Assembly (NCBI GenBank): GCA_024636955.1
Contig: JAGXGB010000003.1
Span: forward strand, 1 to 64,000
Length of the DNA: 64,000 bases
Direction: 5' to 3'
Source of the DNA: Bacteroidales bacterium
GTDB taxonomy: Bacteria > Bacteroidota > Bacteroidia > Bacteroidales > Lentimicrobiaceae
The position numbers were made by a program, and so were the translations under genes. This document shows positions 7,842 to 18,621 of this stretch, in pieces; position 1 is the first letter of the stretch; each line of letters starts with the position of its first letter. The notes under the pieces were generated by a model. The model was not told the origin of the DNA, ran no database searches, and was given only the letters and a program-made list of their open reading frames with translations.

Positions 7842-9104
7842 TTAGCCTGTACGAACAAGCACTTGCTCAATCTTCGAATCAGAAGCTTTGGTAATTAAAA
7901 AAGTCAGATTCCCAATAACTATTTCTTCATTTTCAGAAGGAATATTTTTGTGGATGAAAATGATGTACCCTGCAACTGTTTTATATTCATCTGATTCAGG
8001 CAAGCCAAGGTTATATTTCTCATTTAGATAATCGATGTCAAGTCTGCCTGATACAAGATACTCATGCTCATTTAATTGTTTGTCCTCAAATTCTTCTACA
8101 TCGTACTCGTCTTCAATATCACCAAATATTTCTTCTAGTATATCCTCAATTGTCAGCATACCTGCAGTACCGCCAAATTCATCAACTACAAGTGCAACAC
8201 TCTTTCTTTCCCTTATAAATGTATTAAGCAAACTGTCAGCGGCCATAGTCCCTGGAACTATAATAACAGGTTTAACTATTTCATCAATAGTTGAAGGTTT
8301 AGCAAACATATCATAAGAATGGGAATAGCCAATAATGTCATCAATTGACTCTTCATAAACAAGTATTTTAGAGTGCCCTGATTCAGTGATCATCTCAATC
8401 AGGCTTTGAATGGAATCATCTTTTTCAATTGCAATAATCTCATTACGTGGTACCATGAAATCACGTAGTTTAATATTGCTGAGATCACGGGCATTCCTAA
8501 ACATCTGAAGTTCCTGAAAGTCTTCCATACCATGTGATGGCTCAAGGTTCGTTTCATTAATCAGGTTATCGAGATCAAATGTGCTAAAGGTATATTCCTT
8601 TTTATCTATGCTAACACCAAACAAAAAACGCAGAATAAACTCTGCAAGAAAAATAAACAATTTTATTACTGGAAAAAATACTAAGTAAACTATATAAACC
8701 GGTAATGCAAAAGCCTTCAGTATATTATTGGGGTTAATCCTGAACACTAATCGGGGTAACACTTCAGCAATAATAAAATAAGTTAGAGCCAGTACTGTGA
8801 TTTCAATCAAGATGGTTAACGGATGCGAAGTGTATGTGGGATTAATAACCTCTGATATAGCAAATTTGAATAATTTATCTGCATATATGGCGTAAGCAAC
8901 TAAAGCTACTATGTTGCCAAGCCACAAGGAGCTAACAAAGACAGCGGGATTCTTTACAAAACGAGATAAGATAGATGCTGAAAATAGTTTTCGGCCTTTA
9001 TCTACTTCTATTTTAAGTTTATTGGATGAAGCAAATGCTGTTTCAATACCTGAAAAGAATGCTGATAAAAGTAATGAAATAATGACAGGAGTCAAAGGTT
9101 GCAT
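7842..9104 (-). CDS. CNNM/CorC-type membrane protein with CBS pair (HlyC/GldE-like)
   Basis: A 420-residue protein of the DUF21-CBS-CorC_HlyC architecture. About four membrane helices make up the DUF21/CNNM part (residues 1 to about 160), with the family hallmark FFSGIETAF near the N terminus. A cytoplasmic CBS pair follows (about 215-330), including MVPRNEIIAIEKDD and the strongly conserved VVDEFGGTAGMLTIEDILEE. A C-terminal transporter-associated domain ends the protein. The family is implicated in magnesium or cobalt export, and in Bacteroidota a member (GldE) affects gliding; which applies here cannot be told. It lies in the lptC cluster. A TAACTTTG box is 20 bp upstream. Confidence 0.9.
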   Translation of the reverse strand: MQPLTPVIISLLLSAFFSGIETAFASSNKLKIEVDKGRKLFSASILSRFVKNPAVFVSSLWLGNIVALVAYAIYADKLFKFAISEVINPTYTSHPLTILIEITVLALTYFIIAEVLPRLVFRINPNNILKAFALPVYIVYLVFFPVIKLFIFLAEFILRFLFGVSIDKKEYTFSTFDLDNLINETNLEPSHGMEDFQELQMFRNARDLSNIKLRDFMVPRNEIIAIEKDDSIQSLIEMITESGHSKILVYEESIDDIIGYSHSYDMFAKPSTIDEIVKPVIIVPGTMAADSLLNTFIRERKSVALVVDEFGGTAGMLTIEDILEEIFGDIEDEYDVEEFEDKQLNEHEYLVSGRLDIDYLNEKYNLGLPESDEYKTVAGYIIFIHKNIPSENEEIVIGNLTFLITKASDSKIEQVLVRTG

Positions 9105-9123
9105 TTAGAAATGATTACTGATA

Positions 9124-9131
9124 CAAAGTTA
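9124..9131 (-). promoter_or_regulatory. -7 promoter box of the CNNM/CBS gene
   Basis: TAACTTTG on the minus strand, 20 bp before the start codon, in the short gap after lptC. It suggests an internal promoter in the cluster. Confidence 0.5.
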
Positions 9132-9144
9132 ATGAATTATTGCT

Positions 9145-9768
9145 TCATTGATTTTCATTAACATACATTTCACCTCTTGGCTTACGGATGCGCCAATGGT
9201 TGAATCTTTCATCCGATTGCATTCCATCGCCGTATAAGATTTTGTCCGGGGTTGTAATTTTGACGAAAACATCAGAAAACACTTTCTTAGTATTCTGGTT
9301 CCACACCAAATGTTCAGTGTTGAGTTGCTCCCCCTTGAGGTGGTTGATAACTATTACATCTGATTTTGCTTCCATGATTTTTTCAATTTCTTTATTAATA
9401 CCATACCTGGCAGTAATTTCTGTTCTGATTAAATCCGGATTCAATGAATCAAAAAAAACAACTTTAAACCCTTCAGGGAATTTGACAGTAGCACCTTTGC
9501 TACTCTCATACCGATATAAAATTGGAGCTGTTAACTTATATTTTAGGTTACCATTTTCACTTTCAGCAATAGATACATTTTTAGCATACATGCTGGGAAT
9601 TGTATCTTCTGGAATAAAACTGCGAACATCTTCAAGATCGTTCTTACAACCTGACATGAAAACAATTGCCATCATTAAAACAAAAGGTGTAATTACAAGA
9701 TTGAACTTGTAATTACACTTGTATTCACGTTTGCCTAAAGCAGTAAAATTAAAACAGGATATGTCCAC
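9145..9768 (-). CDS. lptC: LPS export ABC transporter periplasmic protein LptC
   Basis: A 207-residue LptC-type protein that would pass lipopolysaccharide from the inner-membrane LptBFG complex to the periplasmic bridge. A basic stretch and hydrophobic segment end in the lipobox-like FMSGC (about residue 41), suggesting a lipoprotein. The rest is the beta-jellyroll of the family, with AKNVSIAESENGNLKYKLTA, then IEKIMEAKSDVIV, LNTEHLVWNQ and YGDGMQSDE. The frame starts at a GTG that overlaps the stop of the upstream TPR gene (TAGTG), a sign of translational coupling; the true start could lie a few codons downstream. The other lpt genes are not in the window. Confidence 0.88.
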   Translation of the reverse strand: MDISCFNFTALGKREYKCNYKFNLVITPFVLMMAIVFMSGCKNDLEDVRSFIPEDTIPSMYAKNVSIAESENGNLKYKLTAPILYRYESSKGATVKFPEGFKVVFFDSLNPDLIRTEITARYGINKEIEKIMEAKSDVIVINHLKGEQLNTEHLVWNQNTKKVFSDVFVKITTPDKILYGDGMQSDERFNHWRIRKPRGEMYVNENQ

Positions 9769-11123
9769 TATTTGGCACCTCTGATGGTTGTAGTTTCATT
9801 TATCCAACATCCCACTGTGTATGATTTACCTTCCTCTAATTCACGGAAGAAAAGGTCTTCGGTAACGGGGAAGTATTTAGAATACTGGCTGATTTTGCTA
9901 TTTGCTTCATCAATAATTGATGGGTCAACACTTTTAGCCTTTTGATACATGTCAATGGCAGCCCAAAAAACTGTTTTACCTGAAAGGTCATCCTCAGTAC
10001 ACATGGAGGAACTTGCAGCATATAGATCGCCGATGAAGAGATATGCCTTACCATATGAGGGGTTAAGCTGTAATATCTTTTGCGCACTTGATCGAGCCTG
10101 TGGATAATTACGTTGCTCGTAATTTACAGCTGCAAGCATATTCAAGGCCCTGATCTTATCTTCATTATTATCAGCTAATTCCACAGCCTCATTCAGATAA
10201 TCAAAGGCACTTTGTAACTGTTTTTTCTCACGTGATAAAGTACCCATAAGGTAAGCAGACTTCGCTCCCGGACTCAGCTTATGTAATCTCTCAGTAGCTG
10301 TGAAGAACAGATCACTGCTGGTACAGTCTTTCCTTTCAAGCATGTTGGTTATCTTCTCCAAAAGTTCAACATCATCAGGTGATTCTTTAAATTTCCTTGA
10401 ATATAGACTGATTAAATCCTCACATGAGGCGAATGGTTCAAATGCAGCTTCTATATTGGCATTAATACTATTCCATGTAGCAACCTTTTTCGGGTCAGCC
10501 TGATTTATGGAAAGGTTATGTTCAATGATAGTGCTTGCTTGGTCATAACCCTCAACTACGGCAACTTTTTCAAGTTTCTGGGCTTGCACCATGCCCAGGA
10601 TTGTTTGGAAGTAGTATGCTAATGTAGCTGATTCGGTTTTATCTCCGCCTATCTCAACAGCTTTTTTAAGAGTCTGGTAGTTTTCTTCAATATTTTCTGG
10701 TCGGTAGGTGGTCATTTCAATACCTTTACGTCCTAATACATAAGCTTCACGGTTAAAGCTTACGATTCTCTGGTCATACACCATCATCAAAGTATCAATA
10801 TAATTATTGCGCAAAACCGGATCTTTTGATTCTTCTATACGAGCCGAAACAAGCTTAGCGCCATCAATGTAAAGGTTTTGTGAGGAAAGCGGGCAATTAT
10901 TGAAAACCCAGCGCCAGTGTGGAAATGCATCTTTGTAATTATTCTGTTTATAGAATTCCCTATATAGAGAAAGATGTACTATACATGATGCTGAATCAGC
11001 GCCGTATTTTGGACCTGTTGCAGTTGCAGTTTCGGCCTCTTCACCATTCTGACCAACAGCAGAGCCCAGTGAGAAGAGTCCTAAAGTTACAAAGGTCAGA
11101 ATTACGATTATGCTTTTTTCCAT
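9768..11123 (-). CDS. TPR-repeat periplasmic protein, paralogue of the 6358-7698 gene
   Basis: A 451-residue exported protein. Its signal peptide (residues 1-24, ending SAVGQ) is followed by a helical N-terminal half and TPR-type repeats in the second half (for example SAYLMGTLSREKKQLQSAFD and GKAYLFIGDLYAAS). Closely parallels the other TPR protein three genes downstream and shares the same C-terminal block YTVGCWINETTTIRG. It lies between the outer-membrane protein gene and lptC; its stop codon overlaps the lptC GTG start. The conserved position beside lptC hints at a role in envelope assembly, but no function can be read from sequence. Confidence 0.85.
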   Translation of the reverse strand: MEKSIIVILTFVTLGLFSLGSAVGQNGEEAETATATGPKYGADSASCIVHLSLYREFYKQNNYKDAFPHWRWVFNNCPLSSQNLYIDGAKLVSARIEESKDPVLRNNYIDTLMMVYDQRIVSFNREAYVLGRKGIEMTTYRPENIEENYQTLKKAVEIGGDKTESATLAYYFQTILGMVQAQKLEKVAVVEGYDQASTIIEHNLSINQADPKKVATWNSINANIEAAFEPFASCEDLISLYSRKFKESPDDVELLEKITNMLERKDCTSSDLFFTATERLHKLSPGAKSAYLMGTLSREKKQLQSAFDYLNEAVELADNNEDKIRALNMLAAVNYEQRNYPQARSSAQKILQLNPSYGKAYLFIGDLYAASSSMCTEDDLSGKTVFWAAIDMYQKAKSVDPSIIDEANSKISQYSKYFPVTEDLFFRELEEGKSYTVGCWINETTTIRGAK

Positions 11124-11163
11124 TTTGTCTTAATTTTACTTGTCGAGTTAAACATTTAAGCTT

Positions 11164-12444
11164 TTATTCATATTTCCGTATCACAAACCAACGTTCAAAA
11201 ATAGAAAGCCCTAATGTGAATTTAACGTAATTTTCATTAATTAAGTTTTCTTTTTCTGTACCTCTTGATCCAAGTTCAACTGCAAAATTAATTGTTGAGC
11301 TTGTACGTGGTAACGGTAACCCTACACCAAAGCTTATGCCAAACTCATCAATGCGTTGACCCCTAAGTTCTAAATACCCGTTTGAGTATCGAATTCCTCC
11401 TCTATATGTTACGCGGTTAAAATAACTTGAAACTGTTGATGTGGAAGGATTATAGAAGCCGCCTAATCCAAATTGCATGTTATTTACAAGGGGTTGTGGG
11501 GATGCAATAAATTTAAACTTTTCCCATTGCCTATATGAAAAATCACTTCCTAAAAGCCACTTGTTCCCTTTTCCAAAAGAAAACCCTGCACTTATAGAAG
11601 TGGGTAAAGTAATTTTCTCTTTTGAATTTTCTGCATAGGCCAAAGTGTCCCTAAAAGTTTCAACATTGATTGAATTCTTTACGTAAGTATAACTCAATTC
11701 ATCAATTGTTGCATTTATGTCAGTCTGATTAAAAACACTTGCACCAATAGTATATCTATATCCGTTTTCTAATATCTTATGATACATAAGTCCATAGTTG
11801 AAAGTTATATCATGTACTTTCGAGGACAAATTAGTTTTGGAATTGAATTTATAGGCAGATTCAGGAAATTCTACTGCAGTAGTATGATTCATAGTCCCAA
11901 ATAGATAACCAACATTAAGACCAATACTTAAGTATTTGGTGATTTTGTAACTGGCACCTACATAAAACTGGTTTGTACCACCACTTCCCTCATATATATT
12001 ACTATAGTTGCTGAAAACTGTATCAATTTGATTATCAGTCATTTTATATCCGGTGGCACTATAAGGCATCAAACCAAAACTTGCTTTTAACTTTCCTGTT
12101 ACTGGAAACCCAAACAAAAGGTTTCCCAATGAAGCATAATCAGAAGATTGCGACTGAGTTGTGGTTGAAAGATTGGAAAGCTTTCCATGCATGCTAACGT
12201 CAAAAACAAACGATAGGGTATCAAATGCGGTGTAGGATGCCGGATTGGCCGGGTTTACAAAAAAGGGATTGTAGATACCTTGATTAATACCCCCCATAGC
12301 CATATTGTTTACATGGGTATTTTGGAATAATTCCCCGATACCAAATCGTGAATAGGGTGAACTGATACGGTTCTGGCCTTTTGCTGTGTTAATGCTCAGA
12401 ATGGCAATAAATAACAGCAGTACTAAAGTAAGTTTATTTTTCAA
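11164..12444 (-). CDS. Outer-membrane beta-barrel protein (FadL/OmpP1-like)
   Basis: A 426-residue predicted outer-membrane barrel with a signal peptide (residues 1-23, ending TAKG). RISSPYSRFGIGEL follows and is typical of a Bacteroidota outer-membrane family found beside coaX. The body alternates amphipathic strands rich in aromatic residues and Gly/Ser/Asn turns (FGLMPYSATGYKM, YRGGIRYSNGYLELRG). It overlaps the end of coaX by 11 bp, so the two are translationally linked. It may be a porin or hydrophobic-substrate channel; the substrate is unknown. The call to the FadL-like group is by architecture only. Confidence 0.75.
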   Translation of the reverse strand: MKNKLTLVLLLFIAILSINTAKGQNRISSPYSRFGIGELFQNTHVNNMAMGGINQGIYNPFFVNPANPASYTAFDTLSFVFDVSMHGKLSNLSTTTQSQSSDYASLGNLLFGFPVTGKLKASFGLMPYSATGYKMTDNQIDTVFSNYSNIYEGSGGTNQFYVGASYKITKYLSIGLNVGYLFGTMNHTTAVEFPESAYKFNSKTNLSSKVHDITFNYGLMYHKILENGYRYTIGASVFNQTDINATIDELSYTYVKNSINVETFRDTLAYAENSKEKITLPTSISAGFSFGKGNKWLLGSDFSYRQWEKFKFIASPQPLVNNMQFGLGGFYNPSTSTVSSYFNRVTYRGGIRYSNGYLELRGQRIDEFGISFGVGLPLPRTSSTINFAVELGSRGTEKENLINENYVKFTLGLSIFERWFVIRKYE

Positions 12445-13186
12445 GGTTGTATTGTAATATTAGTTTTAAACCATTGAGTACAAGATTTTCTGATGCAAAG
12501 ATGTTACTTTTAAGCTTTTTATCAAAATATGAGGCATCTCCACCTGTTAATATTGTAATCAATCCATTGTATTTGTTTTTATATTCTGTTATAAATCCAT
12601 CCATTTCAAATAAAGCACCACGTATTACTCCCGACGATATCGACTCATAAGTATTTGAACCTGTGAGGATGTCATTTTCACTTGCCTCATATAACGGTAA
12701 TCTAACTGTGAAAGTATTCAAAGCCTTAAATCTGAGGTTTAATCCAGGAGAAATGCTTCCTCCAATATATTCTTTATCTTTATTTATAAAGTCGTAAGTA
12801 ATTGCAGTGCCTGCATCTATTACCAAAATATCTTTTCCCGGAAACATTTGCGAGGCTGAAACTACTGCTGCAAGCCTATCTTTACCAAGGGTTTCAGGAG
12901 TAGTATATTTGTTTATAACAGGAACAGGAGTAGTGTGATCAAGAATGATCCATTCCAATGAATCCAATAAGCTTGTGATTTTTTCGGGTGCATTTGATAC
13001 TGAGCTAATGATTGCCCCTTTTAGATCAGATGTTTCCCTAAGGACTGCTTTAGCTTCGGGTTCACCGAAGGTTGTGAAACTTCTTAGCCAGATAATATTA
13101 TTATTTACAAACAGAGCCAACTTCGTTAAAGTATTGCCCTGATCTATAACTAAAAAGTTGTTGTTTGCTGTACTATTTGAATCCAT
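12434..13186 (-). CDS. coaX: Type III pantothenate kinase
   Basis: Phosphorylates pantothenate, the first committed step of coenzyme A synthesis, in the cytoplasm. The 250-residue protein has the ASKHA-fold motifs of type III enzymes: the phosphate-binding DQGNTLTK (15-22), TPETLGKDRLAA (pantothenate site region), VIDAGTAITYDF and GGSISPGLNLRFKAL. Length is normal. It heads the minus-strand cluster coaX-OMP-TPR-lptC-CNNM-TPR-ppiD and overlaps the next gene by 11 bp. A TAATTTTG box lies about 50 bp upstream. Confidence 0.95.
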   Translation of the reverse strand: MDSNSTANNNFLVIDQGNTLTKLALFVNNNIIWLRSFTTFGEPEAKAVLRETSDLKGAIISSVSNAPEKITSLLDSLEWIILDHTTPVPVINKYTTPETLGKDRLAAVVSASQMFPGKDILVIDAGTAITYDFINKDKEYIGGSISPGLNLRFKALNTFTVRLPLYEASENDILTGSNTYESISSGVIRGALFEMDGFITEYKNKYNGLITILTGGDASYFDKKLKSNIFASENLVLNGLKLILQYNLEK

Positions 13187-13236
13187 TAATTTTGATAAAC
13201 GTTCGGGGGTGTTATGTGATATTTATCAACCCTTTG

Positions 13237-13244
13237 CAAAATTA
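13237..13244 (-). promoter_or_regulatory. -7 promoter box of the coaX cluster
   Basis: TAATTTTG on the minus strand fits TAnnTTTG, about 50 bp before the coaX start. No -33 TTG at the expected distance was seen. Confidence 0.5.
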
Positions 13245-13282
13245 CCCTTATTTAATCTGTTACGAGATTTTTTTTTAAAATA

Positions 13283-13313
13283 TTTGTTAAATTCAATTTC
13301 TTACTTACCTTTG
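13283..13313 (+). promoter_or_regulatory. Promoter of tRNA-Phe
   Basis: TTTG at 13283-13286, a 19-bp spacer, then TACCTTTG at 13306-13313: an almost ideal Bacteroidota promoter. It would start transcription a few bases before the tRNA at 13327. Confidence 0.85.
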
Positions 13314-13326
13314 CAAACTCAAATGA

Positions 13327-13399
<73 letters not shown>

Positions 13400-13405
13400 C
13401 AACAG

Positions 13406-13432
13406 AAAAGCCGATCATTGATCGGCTTTTTT
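13406..13432 (+). terminator. Rho-independent terminator after tRNA-Phe
   Basis: An 11-bp perfect stem AAAAGCCGATC / GATCGGCTTTT with a 3-base loop and a trailing T run. Confidence 0.92.
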
Positions 13433-13485
13433 GTGTATATTATTTTCTCGGTTTGGTGATAGTCTTGTTAGTGAGTAGGGCCAAA

Positions 13486-13722
13486 TTAGTCAGCAAGTAC
13501 CAGCACATGGTTGTTTTCAACCTGCACAGTGCCACCTTTAATTTCAATAAGAGTTATCTTACTCTCAGTATCTTTAATTTTTATGGAACCCTGCTTTAAT
13601 GCAGCTACCATTGGAGCGTGATTATCAAGTACTTCAAATGAGCCGCTGGCCCCTGGGAACTGCACCAACGTTACTTTCCCATTATAAACTGATTTTTCAG
13701 GCGTTATTATTTCAAGGGTCAT
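13486..13722 (-). CDS. atpC: F1 ATP synthase epsilon subunit (short form)
   Basis: A 78-residue epsilon subunit consisting of the N-terminal beta-sandwich only (MTLEIITPEKSVYNGKV, LVQFPGASGSFEVLDNHAPM, IKGGTVQVENNHVLVLAD). The C-terminal helical domain that inhibits hydrolysis in E. coli is absent, a form common in Bacteroidota. It is 10 bp downstream of atpD. It would couple rotation of the gamma subunit to the F1 head. Confidence 0.95.
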   Translation of the reverse strand: MTLEIITPEKSVYNGKVTLVQFPGASGSFEVLDNHAPMVAALKQGSIKIKDTESKITLIEIKGGTVQVENNHVLVLAD

Positions 13723-13732
13723 AACGTGAAAT

Positions 13733-15316
<1,584 letters not shown>

Positions 15317-15481
15317 TTAAATCGCATCAGTCATATGTGTCAATAAAGCTATCATTCTATTCAAATTTACTGATTTTGGTTACAATATTCATACAATATT
15401 TCGTATTTTGGCTGCCCGAAGCAATATTCATAAATCTGATCGTTTATTTTACAATTGATAATAAATCAAAACTCTTCAAAA

Positions 15482-17161
15482 ATGCGAGACTTTAAGCTTA
15501 CTATTATGTTATTGGCTGGTGCCCTGCTCATTAGCAGTGCTTCAATAGCATGCACAAATTTCTTAATCACAAAAGGAGCCACTACTGATGGCTCTACTAT
15601 GATTACTTATTCCGCTGACTCACACGTTTTATACGGCGAACTATATTATCGTCCGGCTGCTGATTATCCTGCAGGTACCATGGTTGATATATACGAGTGG
15701 GATACAGGTAAATACCTGGGTAAAATTAAGCAAGTACCACACACCTACCTTGTGGTTGGTAACATGAATGAACACCAATTATCAATAGGAGAAACCACCT
15801 ATGGTGGTAAACCTGAACTACAAGACACTACCGGTATAATTGATTATGGTAGTCTGATGTATTTAGCATTACAGCGTGCTAAAACTGCTCGTGAGGCAAT
15901 CAAGGTTATAGGCGATTTGCTGGCTGAGAATGGCTATTACAGTTCAGGCGAGTCATTTTCTATTGCTGATCCTAACGAAGTATGGATCATGGAGATGATT
16001 GGAAAAGGTTCACCAATTCAAGTTAAAGATAAAAGAAACCGCGTCCGTACCACTCATAACAAAGGCGCTGTATGGGTAGCAATGCGTATTCCTGATGGAT
16101 ATATATCAGGTCATGCCAATCAGGCACGTATTACTACTTTCCCGCTAAATGATCCTGATAATTGCATTTATGCTCCTGATGTAATCAGTTTTGCCCGTGA
16201 ACGCGGGTGGTATACAGGTGAGGACAAAGACTTTAGCTTCTCTGATACATATGCTCCTGTAGATTTTGGTGGAGCCCGCTTTTGTGAAGCCAGAGTTTGG
16301 GCTGGATTTAACAGGGTTACACAAGGCATGGATAAATACATTGAATATGCAAAAGGTCATGACCTTTCAAACAGAATGCCTCTATGGGTTAAGGTCGACA
16401 AGAAACTAAGTGTTCAGGATGTCATGGGACTCATGAGAGATTATTATCAGGGAACAGAACTTGATATGACAAAAGATATAGGTGCCGGCCCTTACAAATC
16501 AATCGTACGCTGGCGTCCAATGACATGGAAAGTTGATGGTGAGGATTACTTCCATGAAAGGGCTATTTCTACTCAACAAACCGGATTTTCATTTGTAGCA
16601 CAGTCACGTGGCTGGCTACCAAATCCTATAGGAGGAATACTTTGGTTTGGTGTTGATGATACATATAGCACTGTTTATGTGCCTATGTATTGCAGTATGA
16701 CCGAGGTGCCCCATTCATTTGCTGTTGGCAATGGTTCAATGATGACATTTAGTGATGATGCTGCATTCTGGGTTTTTAACCAGGTGTCAAACCTTGCATA
16801 TACAAGGTATAGCGATATGATTCCTGAAATCCAAAAAGTACAGTTAGCTCTTGAAAACAAGTTTTTAGAACATACTGCAGTGGTTGATAAGGCAGCGCTT
16901 ACACTCTATAATAAAGATCCCAAAGAAGCTGCAAAGTTTCTTACTGAGTATTCGGTAAATCAGGGAAACAGTACAGTAGCGCGTTGGAAAGAGCTTTATG
17001 CTCACCTTTTTACCAAATTCCTTGATGGAAATATCAAAGTTAAAGATGGAAACAACCAGAACCCTAAAGTTAAGTTCCCGGGTTACGATGAAACATATTA
17101 CAAGATGATCATCGAAAAAACTGGTGACAAGTTTAAAGCACCTTCAGGCGCTGGTCACTAA
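15482..17161 (+). CDS. Exported C69 family dipeptidase
   Basis: A 559-residue N-terminal-nucleophile peptidase of the PepD/C69 group, which splits dipeptides. The signal peptide (MRDFKLTIMLLAGALLISSA) ends just before Cys24-Thr-Asn-Phe. In this family the exposed N-terminal Cys is the catalytic nucleophile, and the GATTDGSTMITYSADSH that follows is typical. Further family blocks include GNMNEHQLSIGETT, ANEV-like PNEVWIMEM and TTHNKG. The longer frame (15455) adds nine residues before the signal peptide and is unlikely. It stands alone between the divergent atpDC and a hairpin terminator. It probably acts in the periplasm in peptide use. Confidence 0.9.
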   Translation: MRDFKLTIMLLAGALLISSASIACTNFLITKGATTDGSTMITYSADSHVLYGELYYRPAADYPAGTMVDIYEWDTGKYLGKIKQVPHTYLVVGNMNEHQLSIGETTYGGKPELQDTTGIIDYGSLMYLALQRAKTAREAIKVIGDLLAENGYYSSGESFSIADPNEVWIMEMIGKGSPIQVKDKRNRVRTTHNKGAVWVAMRIPDGYISGHANQARITTFPLNDPDNCIYAPDVISFARERGWYTGEDKDFSFSDTYAPVDFGGARFCEARVWAGFNRVTQGMDKYIEYAKGHDLSNRMPLWVKVDKKLSVQDVMGLMRDYYQGTELDMTKDIGAGPYKSIVRWRPMTWKVDGEDYFHERAISTQQTGFSFVAQSRGWLPNPIGGILWFGVDDTYSTVYVPMYCSMTEVPHSFAVGNGSMMTFSDDAAFWVFNQVSNLAYTRYSDMIPEIQKVQLALENKFLEHTAVVDKAALTLYNKDPKEAAKFLTEYSVNQGNSTVARWKELYAHLFTKFLDGNIKVKDGNNQNPKVKFPGYDETYYKMIIEKTGDKFKAPSGAGH

Positions 17162-17182
17162 GGCAAATCTGGCCGATTTGTT

Positions 17183-17211
17183 GAAGAGGTACATATACTT
17201 ATGTGCCTCTT
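17183..17211 (+). terminator. Hairpin behind the C69 peptidase gene
   Basis: Arms GAAGAGGTACA and TGTGCCTCTTC pair over about 11 bases with one mismatch-type pair. A weak T-rich tail follows. It starts 21 bp after the stop codon. Confidence 0.6.
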
Positions 17212-17436
17212 CTGCTTTATTGCAAATTACCCAGTTCAATTCTTTTTCAAACTTTCAAATATCATGATATTATAATCCTTCTCCCTTTCAAACAAACTAT
17301 AATCAGCTTTCTATTATAGCTCAAAAATCCAGGTATTCTTCTGCTTCGCGCTGATAAACTTGGCAATGCAACACTTGTGGTATATTTAAAAATGCATCAT
17401 CTTGATATGGTTGGCTGATAATTGCCTTCACATTTT
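17212..17436. other. Non-coding stretch without recognised content
   Basis: Part of the 389-bp gap between the C69 gene and the 17551 gene. It holds one perfect 14-bp palindrome (AATATCATGATATT, 17259-17272) but no RNA gene, repeat or credible open frame that I can see. Confidence 0.5.
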
Positions 17437-17469
17437 TTTGAAACTTAGGAAATAAAAACCTTAATTTTG
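17437..17469 (+). promoter_or_regulatory. Promoter of the 17551 membrane coiled-coil gene
   Basis: TTTG at 17437-17440, a 21-bp spacer and TAATTTTG at 17462-17469. Transcription would begin near 17476, which excludes the frame start at 17467 and supports ATG 17551. Confidence 0.7.
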
Positions 17470-17550
17470 CGTATCCAATTGTGGTGCTTAACAAGTTATG
17501 TTAAATACTGCGTTAGTTTCAATTGTAAATTTACATACCCTATCAATAAT

Positions 17551-18465
17551 ATGGAAACTCTTTCAGAAAATAGAAAGACCAATAAAAGGAATCCACTCCT
17601 TCTCGTAATTGTAATCCTTATTGCAGCAGTTGCTTTACTTGCATGGCTATTGCTGTCAACCCGGTCAAAGCTAGGGAATATGATTGAGGAGAAAGAAAAT
17701 CAACGAGTAGAACTGCAGTATGAACTCGATTCCCTCATTACAGAACACAATGAAATGAAGGAAGGCTATGGAGCTTTATCTGATTCCTTATCATCGCAGG
17801 ATAGCCTAATTCAAGCAAACGCGGTTGAAATCAGGAAACTGCTTGATACACAGTACGAATTTTACAAAGTGAAAAAGAAGCTTGACAGATTGCGGGTAAT
17901 ATCTCAAGGATATCTTAAGCAGATGGATTCACTATACAATGTGAATAGAGAATTGCGTGAAGAGAATGAGCAAATACGCACAAGTTATAGACAAGAACAA
18001 GAGAAATCCAGCACCTTACAAAAGGACAAAGCAGTTCTTACAGAAAGGGTTACCCAGGCAGCCTATTTGAAAGCATATAAAATAACAGCAACCGCGGTAA
18101 AAGGTAGTGGTGAAAAAGAAAGACCAGTTGATAAAGCTAGGCGTGTTGAAAAGATAAAGGTTTGTTTTACTCTTGGTGAAAACCCCTTAATAAGCTCAGG
18201 AAGAAAAGATATTTATATCCGAATTGCAGGACCTGATAATAAAATATTAGCCCGAGGTGTTGGTGATGAGTACTCTTTTAAATACAAGGGAGAAGTGCTG
18301 CAGTATTCATCCAAGCATACACTCAATTACATTAATAAAGCAATTGATGTGTGCGATTATTGGAATAACCGTTCATCAAATGAGGACATGCAAGTTGGAA
18401 CTTACGTGATAACTGTATATGCTGACGAGGAAGAAATAGGTCAAAGCACATTTGAGTTAAAGTAA
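17551..18465 (+). CDS. Membrane-anchored coiled-coil protein of unknown function
   Basis: A 304-residue protein that I do not recognise. A short basic N terminus is followed by one membrane helix (about 15-36, NPLLLVIVILIAAVALLAWL). A charged, heptad-like coiled coil runs from about 40 to 165 (QRVELQYELDSLITEHNE, KVKKKLDRLRVISQ, REENEQIRTSYRQEQEKS). A compact C-terminal domain of about 120 residues follows, with strand-like segments (KIKVCFTLGENPLISSGRKD, KDIYIRIAGPDNKILARG, GTYVITVYADEEEIG). Topology suggests the coiled coil and domain lie in the periplasm. It is monocistronic: promoter before it and a terminator about 155 bp after it. The start at 17551 is set by the promoter. Confidence 0.8.
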   Translation: METLSENRKTNKRNPLLLVIVILIAAVALLAWLLLSTRSKLGNMIEEKENQRVELQYELDSLITEHNEMKEGYGALSDSLSSQDSLIQANAVEIRKLLDTQYEFYKVKKKLDRLRVISQGYLKQMDSLYNVNRELREENEQIRTSYRQEQEKSSTLQKDKAVLTERVTQAAYLKAYKITATAVKGSGEKERPVDKARRVEKIKVCFTLGENPLISSGRKDIYIRIAGPDNKILARGVGDEYSFKYKGEVLQYSSKHTLNYINKAIDVCDYWNNRSSNEDMQVGTYVITVYADEEEIGQSTFELK

Positions 18466-18620
18466 ACATTGAAGCATTTGGAGAGTTCAATATTAAGATC
18501 CTAAATTAATGCAGTGAGAATATTAAGAGATAAAATTAAAGTGCATTTGCTGAGCTGTTAAAGATTTCAAAACATCATAGAGATGCTTAAAGATTAAGCT
18601 GATAAACCATCAGAGAGTAT
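18446..18620. repeat. Degenerate direct repeats, about 32-bp spacing
   Basis: Segments containing GCA(T/G)TT or CATCA followed by a GAG...TTAA(A)GA core recur loosely from the end of the 17551 gene to the terminator. The spacing is irregular (about 28-37 bp). It looks like a decayed array; the call is weak. Confidence 0.35.
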
Positions 18621-18621
18621 T

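Noticed and set aside
9188-9712. 174-codon open frame opposite lptC
   Set aside because: Antisense shadow of lptC; no recognisable domains and lptC is clearly coding.
17259-17272. Perfect palindrome AATATCATGATATT as an operator
   Set aside because: A single A/T-rich palindrome far from the nearest promoter; not enough to claim a regulatory site.
17467-17550. 28-residue N-terminal extension of the 17551 gene
   Set aside because: The promoter -7 box overlaps the proposed start, so this part cannot be fully transcribed.
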